The notes beneath the pieces are model-generated. The model saw only the letters and a program-made list of their open reading frames with translations, did not search any database and was not told the DNA's origin. From Nitrospinota bacterium (lineage in GTDB: Bacteria; Nitrospinota; Nitrospinia; Nitrospinales; VA-1), in the NCBI GenBank assembly GCA_013349585.1, contig DUZG01000007.1, forward strand, positions 1-61,501: a DNA stretch of 61,501 nt, written 5' to 3'. The position numbers and the translations under genes were made by a program. How positions within the stretch are numbered: position 1 is the stretch's first letter; each line of letters starts with the position of its first letter. This document shows positions 40,249 through 49,768 of this stretch, one piece after another.

Positions 40249-40788
40249 TTATCGCCTTTTTAAAGGAGTGAAGGAAAACTTTGCCAGACAAATAACACCT
40301 ACCGCAGCGACCAGAAGCACAGCCGAAGCCAGTTCAAAAGCCACAATGTGCTTGGAAAACAATTCCAATCCAATTGCTTTCGCGGTACCAAACATTTCGG
40401 AATTGATTGTTCCTTCGATCTGTTTCGTCGGACCTACTGTTGCCGACAAATACAATTCCCCTAGTAGAGTAAAAATAAGTCCGAATGCAATAGAGCGCTC
40501 CAATGAGTTCTCTTGAACTTCTTTCCTCCCTCCCAGTAACGCGATGATGAACAAGAAGAGAATCATTACCGCTCCGGCGTAAACAATAATCTGTACCACA
40601 GCCAAAAACTCTGCGTTATAAAGAAGAAAAAGCAGGGCAAGGCAAATCATGTGGCTGATCAAATAGAGCGCACAATAAATCGGTGAGGAACACAAAATCA
40701 CTCCCAGACTGGCAAGCACTGCTGTTATACCTACTGTAAGAATTACTGTATCGCGCGTGAACTCGAAAACAGTCGCTAAATCAAACAC
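40249..40788 (-). CDS. nuoJ: NADH-quinone oxidoreductase subunit J
   Basis: A five-helix membrane-arm subunit, 179 residues. YNAEFLAVVQIIVYAGAVMI is the hallmark segment, which includes the pi-bulge helix TM3 important for coupling. It starts with GTG at 40788, 12 bases after nuoI, and is followed by nuoK. Confidence 0.94.
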   Translation of the reverse strand: MFDLATVFEFTRDTVILTVGITAVLASLGVILCSSPIYCALYLISHMICLALLFLLYNAEFLAVVQIIVYAGAVMILFLFIIALLGGRKEVQENSLERSIAFGLIFTLLGELYLSATVGPTKQIEGTINSEMFGTAKAIGLELFSKHIVAFELASAVLLVAAVGVICLAKFSFTPLKRR

Positions 40789-40800
40789 ACATCCACTCCT

Positions 40801-41295
40801 CTACTTGTTTATACGTTCTGTGTTGCCCAGAATATTGACTCTAAACTTGTTCGGTTCCGGATACACCAGAAGATCCTGCTTTTCCATGATGTAATTATCC
40901 CGGTCGTAATCCGCAAGTTCGTAATGCTCGCGCAAAACCACCGCATCTACAGGACAGGCTTCTTCACAATAACCACAGTAGATGCATCGTAAAAGATTGA
41001 TTTCGTAAACCTCGGCATATCTCTCGCCTTTGGATACAGGATTTTCCGGGTCGTTTTCTGCTGAGACAACATGAATGCAACCCACAGGACAATTGATGGA
41101 GCATAGACTGCAACCCACACAACGTTCCAGACCTTCTTCATCTCGATTGAGAAAATGACGGCCGCGATACCGCTTCGGCATCGTGCGTTTGACTTCTGGA
41201 TATTCGATAGTAACCGGTTTCGTCAACATATTGCGAAACGTCACACTCATTCCAATTAATAAATTTTTAAAACCCGCAAAAGTAGCCTGCAACAT
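40801..41295 (-). CDS. nuoI: NADH-quinone oxidoreductase subunit I (2 x 4Fe-4S)
   Basis: A peripheral-arm ferredoxin-like subunit carrying clusters N6a and N6b. Two CxxCxxCxxxCP motifs are intact: CVGCSLCSINCPVGC (about residues 58-72) and CIYCGYCEEACPVDA (about 103-117). RGRHFLNRDEEGLERCVGC is the family pattern. It starts 6 bases after nuoH and passes electrons to NuoB. Confidence 0.97.
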   Translation of the reverse strand: MLQATFAGFKNLLIGMSVTFRNMLTKPVTIEYPEVKRTMPKRYRGRHFLNRDEEGLERCVGCSLCSINCPVGCIHVVSAENDPENPVSKGERYAEVYEINLLRCIYCGYCEEACPVDAVVLREHYELADYDRDNYIMEKQDLLVYPEPNKFRVNILGNTERINK

Positions 41296-41301
41296 AATAG
41301 G

Positions 41302-42351
41302 TCACAACACCTTGATGGTTCCGGTGATCAAAAGGTTTAACAAACATAAAGGCAGCAGAACTTTCCAACCAAACGTCATCAACCTGTCATAACGTATTCT
41401 TGGAAATGTTGAACGTAACCAGATAAAAACACATAAAAGGAAAAGTACTTTTCCGGCAAAAGCAACAATTGGCCAAATCGGAATTCCATACGAATTCCAT
41501 CCGCCTAAAAACAATATAGTAACCAAAGCGCTCATAGTCACCATATTGATGTATTCGCCCATGAAAAACATGGCGAATTTCATCCCAGTATATTCCGTAT
41601 GAAATCCGGCGACTAACTCCTGCTCCGCTTCCGGCAAGTCAAAGGGAGCGCGGTTGGTCTCTGCCACTCCAGCAATAAAAAACAAAAGAAACGCCAGCGG
41701 TTGAATGAGAATAAAAGGCACTGTCTCCTGAGCCTCCACCATATCAATCAGACTCAAAGAGCCCGTGAGAATAATGACGCTCAATGCAGAAAGTCCTAAC
41801 GTCAATTCATAACTGATCATTTGCGCTGAGGAACGCAAGCCGCCCATCAACGAATATTTATTATTGGAAGACAATCCGGCCAGCACCATTCCATAAATAC
41901 CCATTCCCGAAATAGCGAAAACAAATAGGATACCGCTATTAACATTGGCACCCCATAACTCGATTCTCTGACCGAAAACTTCAAAAGGCGCACCAAAGGG
42001 AATCACCGCGAATGCAACGATAGCTGTAAACACGACCACCGCAGGAGCCAGGTGAAACAAAAACTTGTCTGCCGAAGACTGAATGATCGATTCTTTAAAA
42101 AGCAGTTTAATCGTATCTGCCATAGGCTGACCAAAACCAAATGGGCCTACACGATTAGGACCAAGACGCACCTGAAATCGTCCCATTAATCTTCTCTCAA
42201 GCCAGACCAAAGCCGGCACAACAGACATGACCGCTACAGCAATCACTATAGCCTTAACGCTTCCAACAATTAAAAGAACGTTGTCGGTCAATGACTGAAC
42301 GGTGAAACCCCACAACTCATTTAAAAATTCAGTGACCCAATCCAAATCCAT
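41302..42351 (-). CDS. nuoH: NADH-quinone oxidoreductase subunit H
   Basis: The membrane subunit at the junction with the peripheral arm that forms part of the quinone chamber, 349 residues with about eight helices. Conserved stretches are ERRLMGRFQVRLGPNRVGPF and GFGQPMADTIKLLFKE, AETNRAPFDLPEAEQELVAG, FHTEYTGMKFAMFFMGEYIN and RIRYDRLMTFGWKVLLPL. The E and R residues of the quinone channel are in place. It starts 19 bases after nuoG. Confidence 0.97.
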   Translation of the reverse strand: MDLDWVTEFLNELWGFTVQSLTDNVLLIVGSVKAIVIAVAVMSVVPALVWLERRLMGRFQVRLGPNRVGPFGFGQPMADTIKLLFKESIIQSSADKFLFHLAPAVVVFTAIVAFAVIPFGAPFEVFGQRIELWGANVNSGILFVFAISGMGIYGMVLAGLSSNNKYSLMGGLRSSAQMISYELTLGLSALSVIILTGSLSLIDMVEAQETVPFILIQPLAFLLFFIAGVAETNRAPFDLPEAEQELVAGFHTEYTGMKFAMFFMGEYINMVTMSALVTILFLGGWNSYGIPIWPIVAFAGKVLFLLCVFIWLRSTFPRIRYDRLMTFGWKVLLPLCLLNLLITGTIKVL

Positions 42352-42370
42352 TCACTCCAAAAAATAACAA

Positions 42371-44860
42371 TCAAATTTTCTCAATACTTACCCAGGCAGG
42401 ACTGCCATCAAGATTCTCCAGTCCATTAACACCCTGCTCATTAGAAATTCTTGGCACCACCACACCTCCAGCTAGGCAGCGATTATCCACCTTAACCTCG
42501 GCGTTTATTTCCATTCCATTTCCAAGGATACGAACGGCATCTCCATCGCCCACCTTCATACTTCCCGCGTCCTTTTCATTAAGGAAAGCCATAGAGGCTT
42601 TGAAATGATGCGCAAGCTTCGATGAAGCATCTAAAATTTTATCGTGAGCAAATAAATAGTTAGCAATACGCAAACGCAACTTACCGCTACTGTCAATATT
42701 CGCATTACCAATAGAGATTTCTTCACATGAAACTTTTTCGCGATTCAATCCCGACTTACCTACGCCTCTGATATTTATTCCCTGATAGCCAGGGACTTTT
42801 TTAGAGATTTCATCCAATACTTTCGCCGCTCGCGGGTAATCCGTTTCATCTCCCAGCGTTTTCAACATCACGCTGAGCAGCTTCCAGTCTGCAATATGAT
42901 TCGTGTCCAAAGATTTTCTTCTCGCTTGCACCCTACCGCCAATATTGGTGGTGGTACCTTCATCGAAACCCGGGCCATTAGAAGGTAGAACGATTTTCGC
43001 AAGTTGAGTTGTTTCCGTTTCCAACATATCGTGGACAACCAACAAATCCAGATTCTTAAGAGCTTCAACAACCTGCGCTCCCCCAGGAAAATCCACTGCA
43101 GGATTCGACCGATGCACCAATAATGCTTTTAACTCACCGCTTTTTGCTTTCGCAATCATTTCCAAAGCCGATAACCCGGCCTGCGTTGGTGCGTTTTCTC
43201 CCCACAAGCTTTTGACCTGTTCTGTATCCGTCACCGAAACACCTCCAGGATAAAAATCGGGAACCAGTCCCATATCCATGGCACCGACTGCGTTGGTGGC
43301 CGGTGCAACGGGTATCGCTCCACATTCAACTGTGGGAATTTTGGAGATCACTTGAAGCAGGCGTTTGACTCTGAGCCCTACATCGCCTGAAAGCGCGGCG
43401 GGATTATAAACCACGCAAACTTTCATGCTCGACCTCACCGCTTCCACCAGCGCCTTCATTTCATCTGCAGAAATTCCCGTTTGATCGAGTGCAGCTGAAA
43501 ACTCAATAGCATCTCCCAATTCACGGGCCAATCCTTCTGCCAGCGCATCTACTGCCGATGCTTCTGATCCGACTTTGTATTTCACTTTCTGGTCGGCATA
43601 TTTATCCAACGCCGTGTCCTGATCGTTTAAGCAAAGAAGCCGTGTTCCACTGTTGGTAACAGCTTTCTTGATTCTTAAATCGAGAATCGGCAACTCTTCG
43701 GTCGGGTCACTAGCGATCAACAAAACGATATTAGAACTTTCGATCTGCTCAATATCATAATGATCGATCGGTAACCCCGGAGTGTCCTGATATGTTTTAT
43801 GGTCGATATTATTCGTTCCCAGCAATCGGAACATTTTTTGATAGAGATAGCTTTCTTCATTCGTCGCATAAGCAGAGCCAATTAAACCAACACTATCTGG
43901 GCCGTGTTCATCGACAATTTTCTTGAAAGCTTCTGCCACTTTTTCAGCAGCATGCTCAGTAGGTGCATCAATAGGAAAGTTCGGGAAGGAAGTGGGTTGA
44001 GTTGCACCAACACTATTTTCTCTGGCTGCAGTTATCCGGTTCTGGCTTTCCATGAAATTATGACCCCAGCGCCCTTTGTCACAAATCCAACCATCATCCA
44101 CAGCATCATTGGGCCGCGCTTCAATGCGCATCAATTTATTCAACCGCGTACCGACAGTGATATTACAGTTAACACCACAATGCGCACATAAAGTGTCATG
44201 GTTCGTCAAGTCCCAAGTGCGTGCCTTGAAACGAAAATCGGTATTGGTCAAAGCCCCTACCGGGCAGATATCAATAACATTTCCAGAATACCGCGTATCA
44301 TAAGGTTCGTTATTGAAGGTATTAACCTCGTTATAAAATCCCCGGTTCAGCATAACCAAACCTTGCCCCTGCTCAATGCGCTCGCTGTAGGCGGTGCAAC
44401 GTTGGCAAGCAATACAACGTTCCCGATCAATAGTGATGACCGGACTAAGCGGCGCTGCCTTGACATTATTAGCGCGATGAAATTCCATACGTGTATCAGG
44501 AGGACCATACTTAAACGTATTATCCTGAAGCGGGCATTCACCGCCTTTGTCACATACCGGGCAATCGAGAGGATGATTGAGAAGCGTGAATTCGAGAACT
44601 CCCTTCTGCGCTTTTTCAACCTTTTCCGTTGTCGTTCTAACCACCATATCGGGAGCCACGTCCATCGTGCAGGCAGTCATCAGCTTCGGCATTTTTTCCA
44701 CCTCAACCAGACACATGCGGCAACAACCCAGCGGACCGATTTTTTCGTGATAGCAGAAGACAGGAATATCTATATCGACCTGTTTAGCCGCGTCTGCCAC
44801 TTTCGTCCCTTTAGGAACCGTGACCGATTTTCCGTCAATCGTTAAAGTAACTTCAGACAT
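42371..44860 (-). CDS. nuoG: NADH-quinone oxidoreductase subunit G (iron-sulfur, molybdopterin-like)
   Basis: An 829-residue peripheral-arm subunit. The N-terminal 2Fe-2S domain has CYHEKIGPLGCCRMC and TACTMDV; a His-Cys 4Fe-4S motif lies near HPLDCPVCDKGGECPLQD; two more clusters use CIACQRC and DICPVGALTNTDF. A further cluster CAHCGVNC (N7 type) opens the molybdopterin-oxidoreductase-like domain, which binds no Mo in complex I. C-terminally a molydopterin dinucleotide-binding-like beta domain ends the protein. It starts 33 bases after nuoF. Confidence 0.97.
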   Translation of the reverse strand: MSEVTLTIDGKSVTVPKGTKVADAAKQVDIDIPVFCYHEKIGPLGCCRMCLVEVEKMPKLMTACTMDVAPDMVVRTTTEKVEKAQKGVLEFTLLNHPLDCPVCDKGGECPLQDNTFKYGPPDTRMEFHRANNVKAAPLSPVITIDRERCIACQRCTAYSERIEQGQGLVMLNRGFYNEVNTFNNEPYDTRYSGNVIDICPVGALTNTDFRFKARTWDLTNHDTLCAHCGVNCNITVGTRLNKLMRIEARPNDAVDDGWICDKGRWGHNFMESQNRITAARENSVGATQPTSFPNFPIDAPTEHAAEKVAEAFKKIVDEHGPDSVGLIGSAYATNEESYLYQKMFRLLGTNNIDHKTYQDTPGLPIDHYDIEQIESSNIVLLIASDPTEELPILDLRIKKAVTNSGTRLLCLNDQDTALDKYADQKVKYKVGSEASAVDALAEGLARELGDAIEFSAALDQTGISADEMKALVEAVRSSMKVCVVYNPAALSGDVGLRVKRLLQVISKIPTVECGAIPVAPATNAVGAMDMGLVPDFYPGGVSVTDTEQVKSLWGENAPTQAGLSALEMIAKAKSGELKALLVHRSNPAVDFPGGAQVVEALKNLDLLVVHDMLETETTQLAKIVLPSNGPGFDEGTTTNIGGRVQARRKSLDTNHIADWKLLSVMLKTLGDETDYPRAAKVLDEISKKVPGYQGINIRGVGKSGLNREKVSCEEISIGNANIDSSGKLRLRIANYLFAHDKILDASSKLAHHFKASMAFLNEKDAGSMKVGDGDAVRILGNGMEINAEVKVDNRCLAGGVVVPRISNEQGVNGLENLDGSPAWVSIEKI

Positions 44861-44893
44861 GAGTTCCCCAAAAATTATAAGTAGCCGTTATCA

Positions 44894-46144
44894 TTACGAT
44901 ACGCCAACATTCTTAAAATATTCTTCATAGTCCGAGCGAAAATGCTTAATGCTACTCACTACCGGAGCCACACAAGCATCTGCCAACGGACAAAAAGCTT
45001 TAAACGACATATTGCCGCAAATATCTTCCAGCTTTTCGATATATTCCAGCTGCCCCTTGTTCTGCATTATGCGCTCAACAATCTGATAGAGCCAGCGAGT
45101 GCCTTCACGACAGGGTGTACATTTTCCACAGGACTCATGCATATAAAAACTGATCAGGCGTAGAGTGGTCTCGACGATATTGACACTATCATCAATAACG
45201 ATCAAAGCCCCCGAACCCAGCATGGTGCCTGCCGCCGCTAATGATTCATAATCGTAAGGCGTGTCTACCTTATCCGCTGGCAACATGGGAACAGAAGAGC
45301 CACCGGGAATAAAAGCTTTGAGCTTGTTGTCATTTCTAATTCCACCCGCCAGATTATAAATAAGTTCGCTCGTCGGAGTTCCCATTTCAATTTCATAGTT
45401 TCCCGGTTTTTTCACATGCCCGGAAACACTCACCAGCTTGGTGCCTTTGCTTTTCTCCGTCCCAAAAGACGCATACTTTTCCGCGCCTTCATTAACGATG
45501 TAAGGGATAACACAGAGTGTTTCGACATTATTGATAACCGTGGGCTTTGAGTACAACCCTTCGACTGCAGGGAAAGGTGGTTTCATCCTCGGCTCACCAC
45601 GTCCACCTTCAAGAGAGTTTAATAACGCCGACTCTTCGCCACAAATATAAGCCCCCGCGCCGAGATGTGTATGAATATCCAGATTGAATCCCGTTCCTAA
45701 AATATTTTTACCCAGATAACCTTTTGCGTGCGCTTCTTCGAGTGCCTTATCCATAATAAAACTCAGGTCGTGAAACTCGCCGCGCATATAGATATAACCC
45801 GTTTCAATCTGACAGGCGTAGGAACATAAGATCATTCCCTCAATAAGCAGGTGTGGATTTTTAAGTAACAACTCGCGATCTTTACAGGTTCCCGGTTCCG
45901 ACTCATCCGCATTACAGCAAAGATAACGCGGGAAAACATCCTTAGCGAGAAAACTCCATTTCAACCCAGTTGGGAACCCGGCTCCACCGCGTCCGCGCAA
46001 GCCAGAAGCCTTAACGTCCGCAATGATTTCATCCGGTTTTTGGGCGAACGCTTTTTTCAAAGACTGATAGCCACCCAACTCTTCATACACCTTCATCGTA
46101 TGAAGGCCTTCTTTATTAATATCTTTAAATAAAATCTGCGTCAT
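44894..46144 (-). CDS. nuoF: NADH-quinone oxidoreductase subunit F
   Basis: The NADH-oxidising subunit, 416 residues, carrying FMN and cluster N3. The NADH/FMN motif GLRGRGGAGFPTGLKWSFLA (about residues 49-68), CNADESEPGTCKDRELL, GAGAYICGEESALLNSLEG and the 4Fe-4S motif SCGKCTPCREGTRW with a distal Cys in FKAFCPLADACVAP are all intact. It starts 3 bases after nuoE. Confidence 0.98.
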   Translation of the reverse strand: MTQILFKDINKEGLHTMKVYEELGGYQSLKKAFAQKPDEIIADVKASGLRGRGGAGFPTGLKWSFLAKDVFPRYLCCNADESEPGTCKDRELLLKNPHLLIEGMILCSYACQIETGYIYMRGEFHDLSFIMDKALEEAHAKGYLGKNILGTGFNLDIHTHLGAGAYICGEESALLNSLEGGRGEPRMKPPFPAVEGLYSKPTVINNVETLCVIPYIVNEGAEKYASFGTEKSKGTKLVSVSGHVKKPGNYEIEMGTPTSELIYNLAGGIRNDNKLKAFIPGGSSVPMLPADKVDTPYDYESLAAAGTMLGSGALIVIDDSVNIVETTLRLISFYMHESCGKCTPCREGTRWLYQIVERIMQNKGQLEYIEKLEDICGNMSFKAFCPLADACVAPVVSSIKHFRSDYEEYFKNVGVS

Positions 46145-46147
46145 AAA

Positions 46148-46624
46148 TCAATCCAATAAATCAATAATCTGATCGATACGCTGCTCGGTCAGGTTTCCAT
46201 AATAAGTATCATTAACCCGCATCATCGGTGCCTCAGTACAAGCGGCCAGACACTCTTCGCGATGCAAAGTAAATTTTTCGTCAAATGTGGTTTCCCCCAC
46301 CTTGATATTCAACTTTTTTGCAGTGTGCTCAAGAAGCTTGTCACTGCCGTTCAATTGACAACTAATATTGATACAGAAAAGGATCATATACTTCCCCACT
46401 TTCTCAGTGTGGTACATCGTATAAAAAGACAAAACCGACTGAACATAGGCCGGCGAGACATCCAGCTTCTTGCCGATCGCAACCATCGCTTCCGGTTTCA
46501 CCAATTGATCTGCCCGTTGCACCAGGGTCAACAACGGCAACAACGCCGATGTTTTGACCGGATACTTCGCAAAAATGGTAGCTATCTCTTTTTCCTGATC
46601 TTCTGAAAATTTATATTCCGACAT
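46148..46624 (-). CDS. nuoE: NADH-quinone oxidoreductase subunit E
   Basis: A thioredoxin-like 2Fe-2S subunit (cluster N1a), 158 residues from the ATG of MSEYKFSEDQ at 46624. Ligands are in FCINISCQLNG and REECLAACTEAP, the C-x4-C...C-x3-C pattern. The frame is open upstream to 46660, but the extra residues (MWAVEILQGNIK) are not family-like. It partners NuoF. A 101-base gap separates it from nuoD, the largest in the operon. Confidence 0.95.
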   Translation of the reverse strand: MSEYKFSEDQEKEIATIFAKYPVKTSALLPLLTLVQRADQLVKPEAMVAIGKKLDVSPAYVQSVLSFYTMYHTEKVGKYMILFCINISCQLNGSDKLLEHTAKKLNIKVGETTFDEKFTLHREECLAACTEAPMMRVNDTYYGNLTEQRIDQIIDLLD

Positions 46625-46725
46625 CTTTATATTTCCCTGCAAAATTTCCACAGCCCACACACAAACTCCGAATGCAGATCAGTTGTTTTCAAATTTAACA
46701 ATCCCGATTATTCACATTGCCCGGG

Positions 46726-47925
46726 CTAACGGTCTACCTCTCCCATAACAATATCGATACTGCCTATAATCCCTACCACATCTGCTATGTAACACCCTTC
46801 CATCATTTTACACATCCCCGGAATCGCCATGAAAGAAGGCGCTCGGAGTTTAACGCGTGCCGGAACATTGGTTCCGTCGCTAACAATATAAAATCCGACT
46901 TCGCCTCTTGCGCCTTCGATCGGCACATAAGTTTCACCTACAGGCACACTGATTCCTTCCGACACCAGTTTAAAATGATGAATCAAAGCTTCCATACTGG
47001 TGTGGAGTGTTTCCCGTGGTGGTAACGAAACTTTATTATCTGGAGTCTTGTAAGGGCCTTCGGGAAGACGTTCCAACGCTTGCTTAATTATGATGCGACT
47101 CTGCCGCATCTCTTCGACTCGAACACGGTAGCGATCAAAAATATCGCCGTTGTTTAAAACCGGCACATCAAAATTATAATTGTCATAACCACTATAAGGT
47201 TGAGCTTTGCGAATATCCCAGTTCACTCCCGATGCGCGCAATGCAGGACCACTAAAACTCCAGTTGATCGCCTCTTCTCTTGTAAAAGCACCGATTCCCT
47301 CCGTACGGTCAAGCCAGATAGGGTTTTTGGTGAGCAGTCTTTCATACTCATCAACTTTTGCTGGAAAATATTCGATGAAATCGCGGATACCATCTAACCA
47401 GGGTCGAGTCGCGTCTTTAGCAACTCCGCCGATGCGAATATAACTCGTCATCATGCGGACTCCAGAAATCTCCTCATTGAGATCAAGAATCATCTCGCGT
47501 TCTCGCCAGCAATATAGGAACACCGTCATCGCACCAATATCTAGTGCATGCGTTCCCAACCATACAAGATGACTGGCAATGCGGGAAAGCTCGCACATGA
47601 TGACGCGCAAAACATTTGCACGATCGGGAATTTCAACGCCTAAAAGTTTTTCCGTAGTAAGACAGAAGGCAAGATTATTGCCAGGCGGATTGAGATAATC
47701 CAACCGATCCGTCATTGGGATAACGTGCCCATAACGTTTATTTTCGGAAGTTTTTTCGATACCCGTATGCAGATAACCGATTTCTGGTTCAGCGGTTTGG
47801 ACCACCTCGCCATCCATCTCAAGAATGACACGAAACACCCCGTGGGTACTCGGGTGTTGTGGACCCATGTTGAGGGTCATCGTGTCTTTATCGCGATGCA
47901 GTAATCCTTGGTCAGTTACACTCAC
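46726..47925 (-). CDS. nuoD: NADH-quinone oxidoreductase subunit D (49 kDa)
   Basis: A peripheral-arm subunit that forms the quinone-reduction site with NuoB, 399 residues. Signature segments are TMTLNMGPQHPSTHGVFRVI (the His of the quinone site), IGYLHTGIEKTSENKRYGHV, RLDYLNPPGNNLAFCLTTEK, GVNWDIRKAQPYSGYDNYNF and ADVVGIIGSIDIVMGEVDR at the C-terminus. It starts 8 bases after nuoC; NuoC and NuoD are separate proteins here. Confidence 0.98.
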   Translation of the reverse strand: MSVTDQGLLHRDKDTMTLNMGPQHPSTHGVFRVILEMDGEVVQTAEPEIGYLHTGIEKTSENKRYGHVIPMTDRLDYLNPPGNNLAFCLTTEKLLGVEIPDRANVLRVIMCELSRIASHLVWLGTHALDIGAMTVFLYCWREREMILDLNEEISGVRMMTSYIRIGGVAKDATRPWLDGIRDFIEYFPAKVDEYERLLTKNPIWLDRTEGIGAFTREEAINWSFSGPALRASGVNWDIRKAQPYSGYDNYNFDVPVLNNGDIFDRYRVRVEEMRQSRIIIKQALERLPEGPYKTPDNKVSLPPRETLHTSMEALIHHFKLVSEGISVPVGETYVPIEGARGEVGFYIVSDGTNVPARVKLRAPSFMAIPGMCKMMEGCYIADVVGIIGSIDIVMGEVDR

Positions 47926-47933
47926 AAGTCACC

Positions 47934-48464
47934 CTATCGAGTCGGTGGTTTCGATTTAACCAAGTCACTTTTAAAACCCCTGTTATAGGAAAAAGTGACG
48001 GTCTCAGTTGTTAACGGATAATCTTTTCTTAATGGGAAGCCTTCCCAGTCTTTAGGCATAATCAAACGCTCCATCGTCGGATGACCATCAACATTGATGC
48101 CAAACATATCGAACAATTCTTGTTCGGGGTAGAGAGCCCCTTTCCATAGGTCCGAAACTGTCGGAACCGAAGGGTTCTCTTCATCTATACCAACACGCAC
48201 TCGTATAGAATGCTGATGGTCGATGGAATAAAGCTGGTAAACCGATTCGAAGCGTGGCTCCCGCTCTTCAAGCAGGTAGTCAACACCGCGCACATCAGAG
48301 AAGTAGTCGAATTTCAAATCCGCATCGTTCTTTAGAAATTCGGCAACAGCATGCCAGGAATCCGGCGCAACAAAAATTACCGCATCACCTTGCGGTAAAT
48401 CCGCACCCTGAATGGCATCGGCAAGCTCCGCCTTCACCTTCTCTATAATTTCTTCGCTCGTCAT
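47934..48464 (-). CDS. nuoC: NADH-quinone oxidoreductase subunit C (30 kDa)
   Basis: A 176-residue peripheral-arm subunit with [40 protein letters not shown] and [17 protein letters not shown], the 30-kDa family signature. The ATG of [10 protein letters not shown] (48464) overlaps the nuoB stop as ATGA; the longer frame to 48563 lies inside nuoB and is not used. Confidence 0.97.
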   Translation of the reverse strand: MTSEEIIEKVKAELADAIQGADLPQGDAVIFVAPDSWHAVAEFLKNDADLKFDYFSDVRGVDYLLEEREPRFESVYQLYSIDHQHSIRVRVGIDEENPSVPTVSDLWKGALYPEQELFDMFGINVDGHPTMERLIMPKDWEGFPLRKDYPLTTETVTFSYNRGFKSDLVKSKPPTR

Positions 48465-49045
48465 GCAGCCCTCTTCTTGGCCTTGTCCGTGCCAGCTTCC
48501 ATCATAATTTTTTCCTGGAGCTTGATAACGCCATAGAGCAATGCTTCGGGACCGGGAGGACATCCCGGAACATAAACATCAACTGGCACAACACGATCCA
48601 CTCCCTGCACAATCGAATAATTATTGAAGATACCCCCGCAGGAAGCACAAGCCCCCATCGAGATAACCCATTTGGGTTCTGGCATCTGATCGTAAATCTG
48701 CTTGAGGATAGGAGCCATCTTCTGCGAAACCCGGCCCGACACAATCATCAAGTCGGCTTGACGCGGCGAAGCGCGAAAAACCTCCGCACCAAAACGCGCG
48801 GCATCCCATCGAGAATTTGCCATTGCCATCATTTCAATAGCACAACACGCCAAACCAAAGGTAGCCGGCCAAAGAGCATTTTTCTGTGCCCAACCAACCA
48901 CTTTTCCTAGCTTGGTGGTTAAAATTGTATCGTATAGGGAGCCGGAGTACTCATGGTCCATCGCCTCCACAGCGTCCTTAACATTTGACTTTAAATTATT
49001 TACTTCGGTCTCTAAAGCATCGACCGCTTGATCAATCAATCCCAT
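48461..49045 (-). CDS. nuoB: NADH-quinone oxidoreductase subunit B (cluster N2)
   Basis: The subunit holding the terminal 4Fe-4S cluster N2, 194 residues. Ligand segments are [12 protein letters not shown] (tandem Cys), [10 protein letters not shown] and [33 protein letters not shown] is also conserved. The start at 49045 has a good GAGGA ribosome-binding site about 8 bases upstream and overlaps the end of nuoA by 10 bases. The ~35-residue N-terminal extension before the conserved core is acidic. Confidence 0.98.
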   Translation of the reverse strand: MGLIDQAVDALETEVNNLKSNVKDAVEAMDHEYSGSLYDTILTTKLGKVVGWAQKNALWPATFGLACCAIEMMAMANSRWDAARFGAEVFRASPRQADLMIVSGRVSQKMAPILKQIYDQMPEPKWVISMGACASCGGIFNNYSIVQGVDRVVPVDVYVPGCPPGPEALLYGVIKLQEKIMMEAGTDKAKKRAA

Positions 49046-49389
49046 TCTAATCCTCCTCGTCCCCAAATGTAGACGTATGCGATTCCCAGAATAATTATAA
49101 AAATAAGCATTTCAATCAAACCGAAAAGTTTGAGTTCTCCCAATGCCACTGCCCACGGATACATGAACACCACCTCCACATCGAAGATGATGAAAAGCAT
49201 TGCGATGGTAGCAAAACGTACAGGGTACCTGCCCTTGGCTTCTTCCGTTGGCACAATGCCACACTCGTAAGGCAATAATTTTTCCGGAGTCGGGTTGCGT
49301 GGACCAAGAAAAGTGGATAATGCCAATAAGGCACCAATCACCACGAGGGCAACAACCGCGAACAATGAAATATAAAAATATTCAGCCAT
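49036..49389 (-). CDS. nuoA: NADH-quinone oxidoreductase subunit A
   Basis: A 117-residue, three-helix membrane-arm subunit with the family signature [20 protein letters not shown] and [19 protein letters not shown] (conserved acidic residues), at the junction of the arms. It is the first gene of nuoA-M and overlaps nuoB by 10 bases. Confidence 0.97.
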   Translation of the reverse strand: MAEYFYISLFAVVALVVIGALLALSTFLGPRNPTPEKLLPYECGIVPTEEAKGRYPVRFATIAMLFIIFDVEVVFMYPWAVALGELKLFGLIEMLIFIIILGIAYVYIWGRGGLEWD

Positions 49390-49438
49390 TTAAAGCACCC
49401 CGCCAACCTCGACAGATAAACAGAAGGAACGTTACTAT

Positions 49439-49444
49439 ATTATA
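49439..49444 (-). promoter_or_regulatory. Candidate -10 element upstream of nuoA
   Basis: On the minus strand a perfect TATAAT lies in CTATATAATATAG, 50 bases upstream of the nuoA start. No convincing -35 box is visible at the matching distance (the bases there read roughly TTCGGG). It would drive the whole 13-gene complex I operon. Confidence 0.35.
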
Positions 49445-49768
49445 TAGGCGGCAATAAGCCACCCGAACCGCCCTCCCCAAAAACCCTTTAGCCTTGCAAC
49501 TATAATATGTTAGCCACAAACCTGAGACGAAAAGGCCATAGAAGTCGAGATTATAGCAGTCTGCCCTACCCTGTCAATAATTGATTTACGGTGAGATAGC
49601 GCCCAAAACCAGCGCGATGAGGAAGGATTTAACCCTTTGTTTAAAATAAGTTGGCTGGACTAGGAAATTTGGACTACCCGCTTTATTTGCGTGATGAGGC
49701 TGACTTGAAAATTGCAAATCCCACACGAATCTCTGCCCGTTAATTACAAATAAAAACACCAAAATTTA
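49445..49768. other. Intergenic stretch, no gene seen
   Basis: The rest of the 379-base gap between nuoA and the PLD-like gene (both minus strand) has no open frame longer than about 25 codons, no tRNA-like fold that I can see, and no strong hairpin with a T-run. It probably holds the nuo upstream control region and the 3' end of the PLD-like transcript. Confidence 0.5.

Noticed and set aside
44198-44845. A 215-codon plus-strand frame opposite nuoG
   Set aside because: It is antisense to the conserved Fe-S region of NuoG and has no family features.
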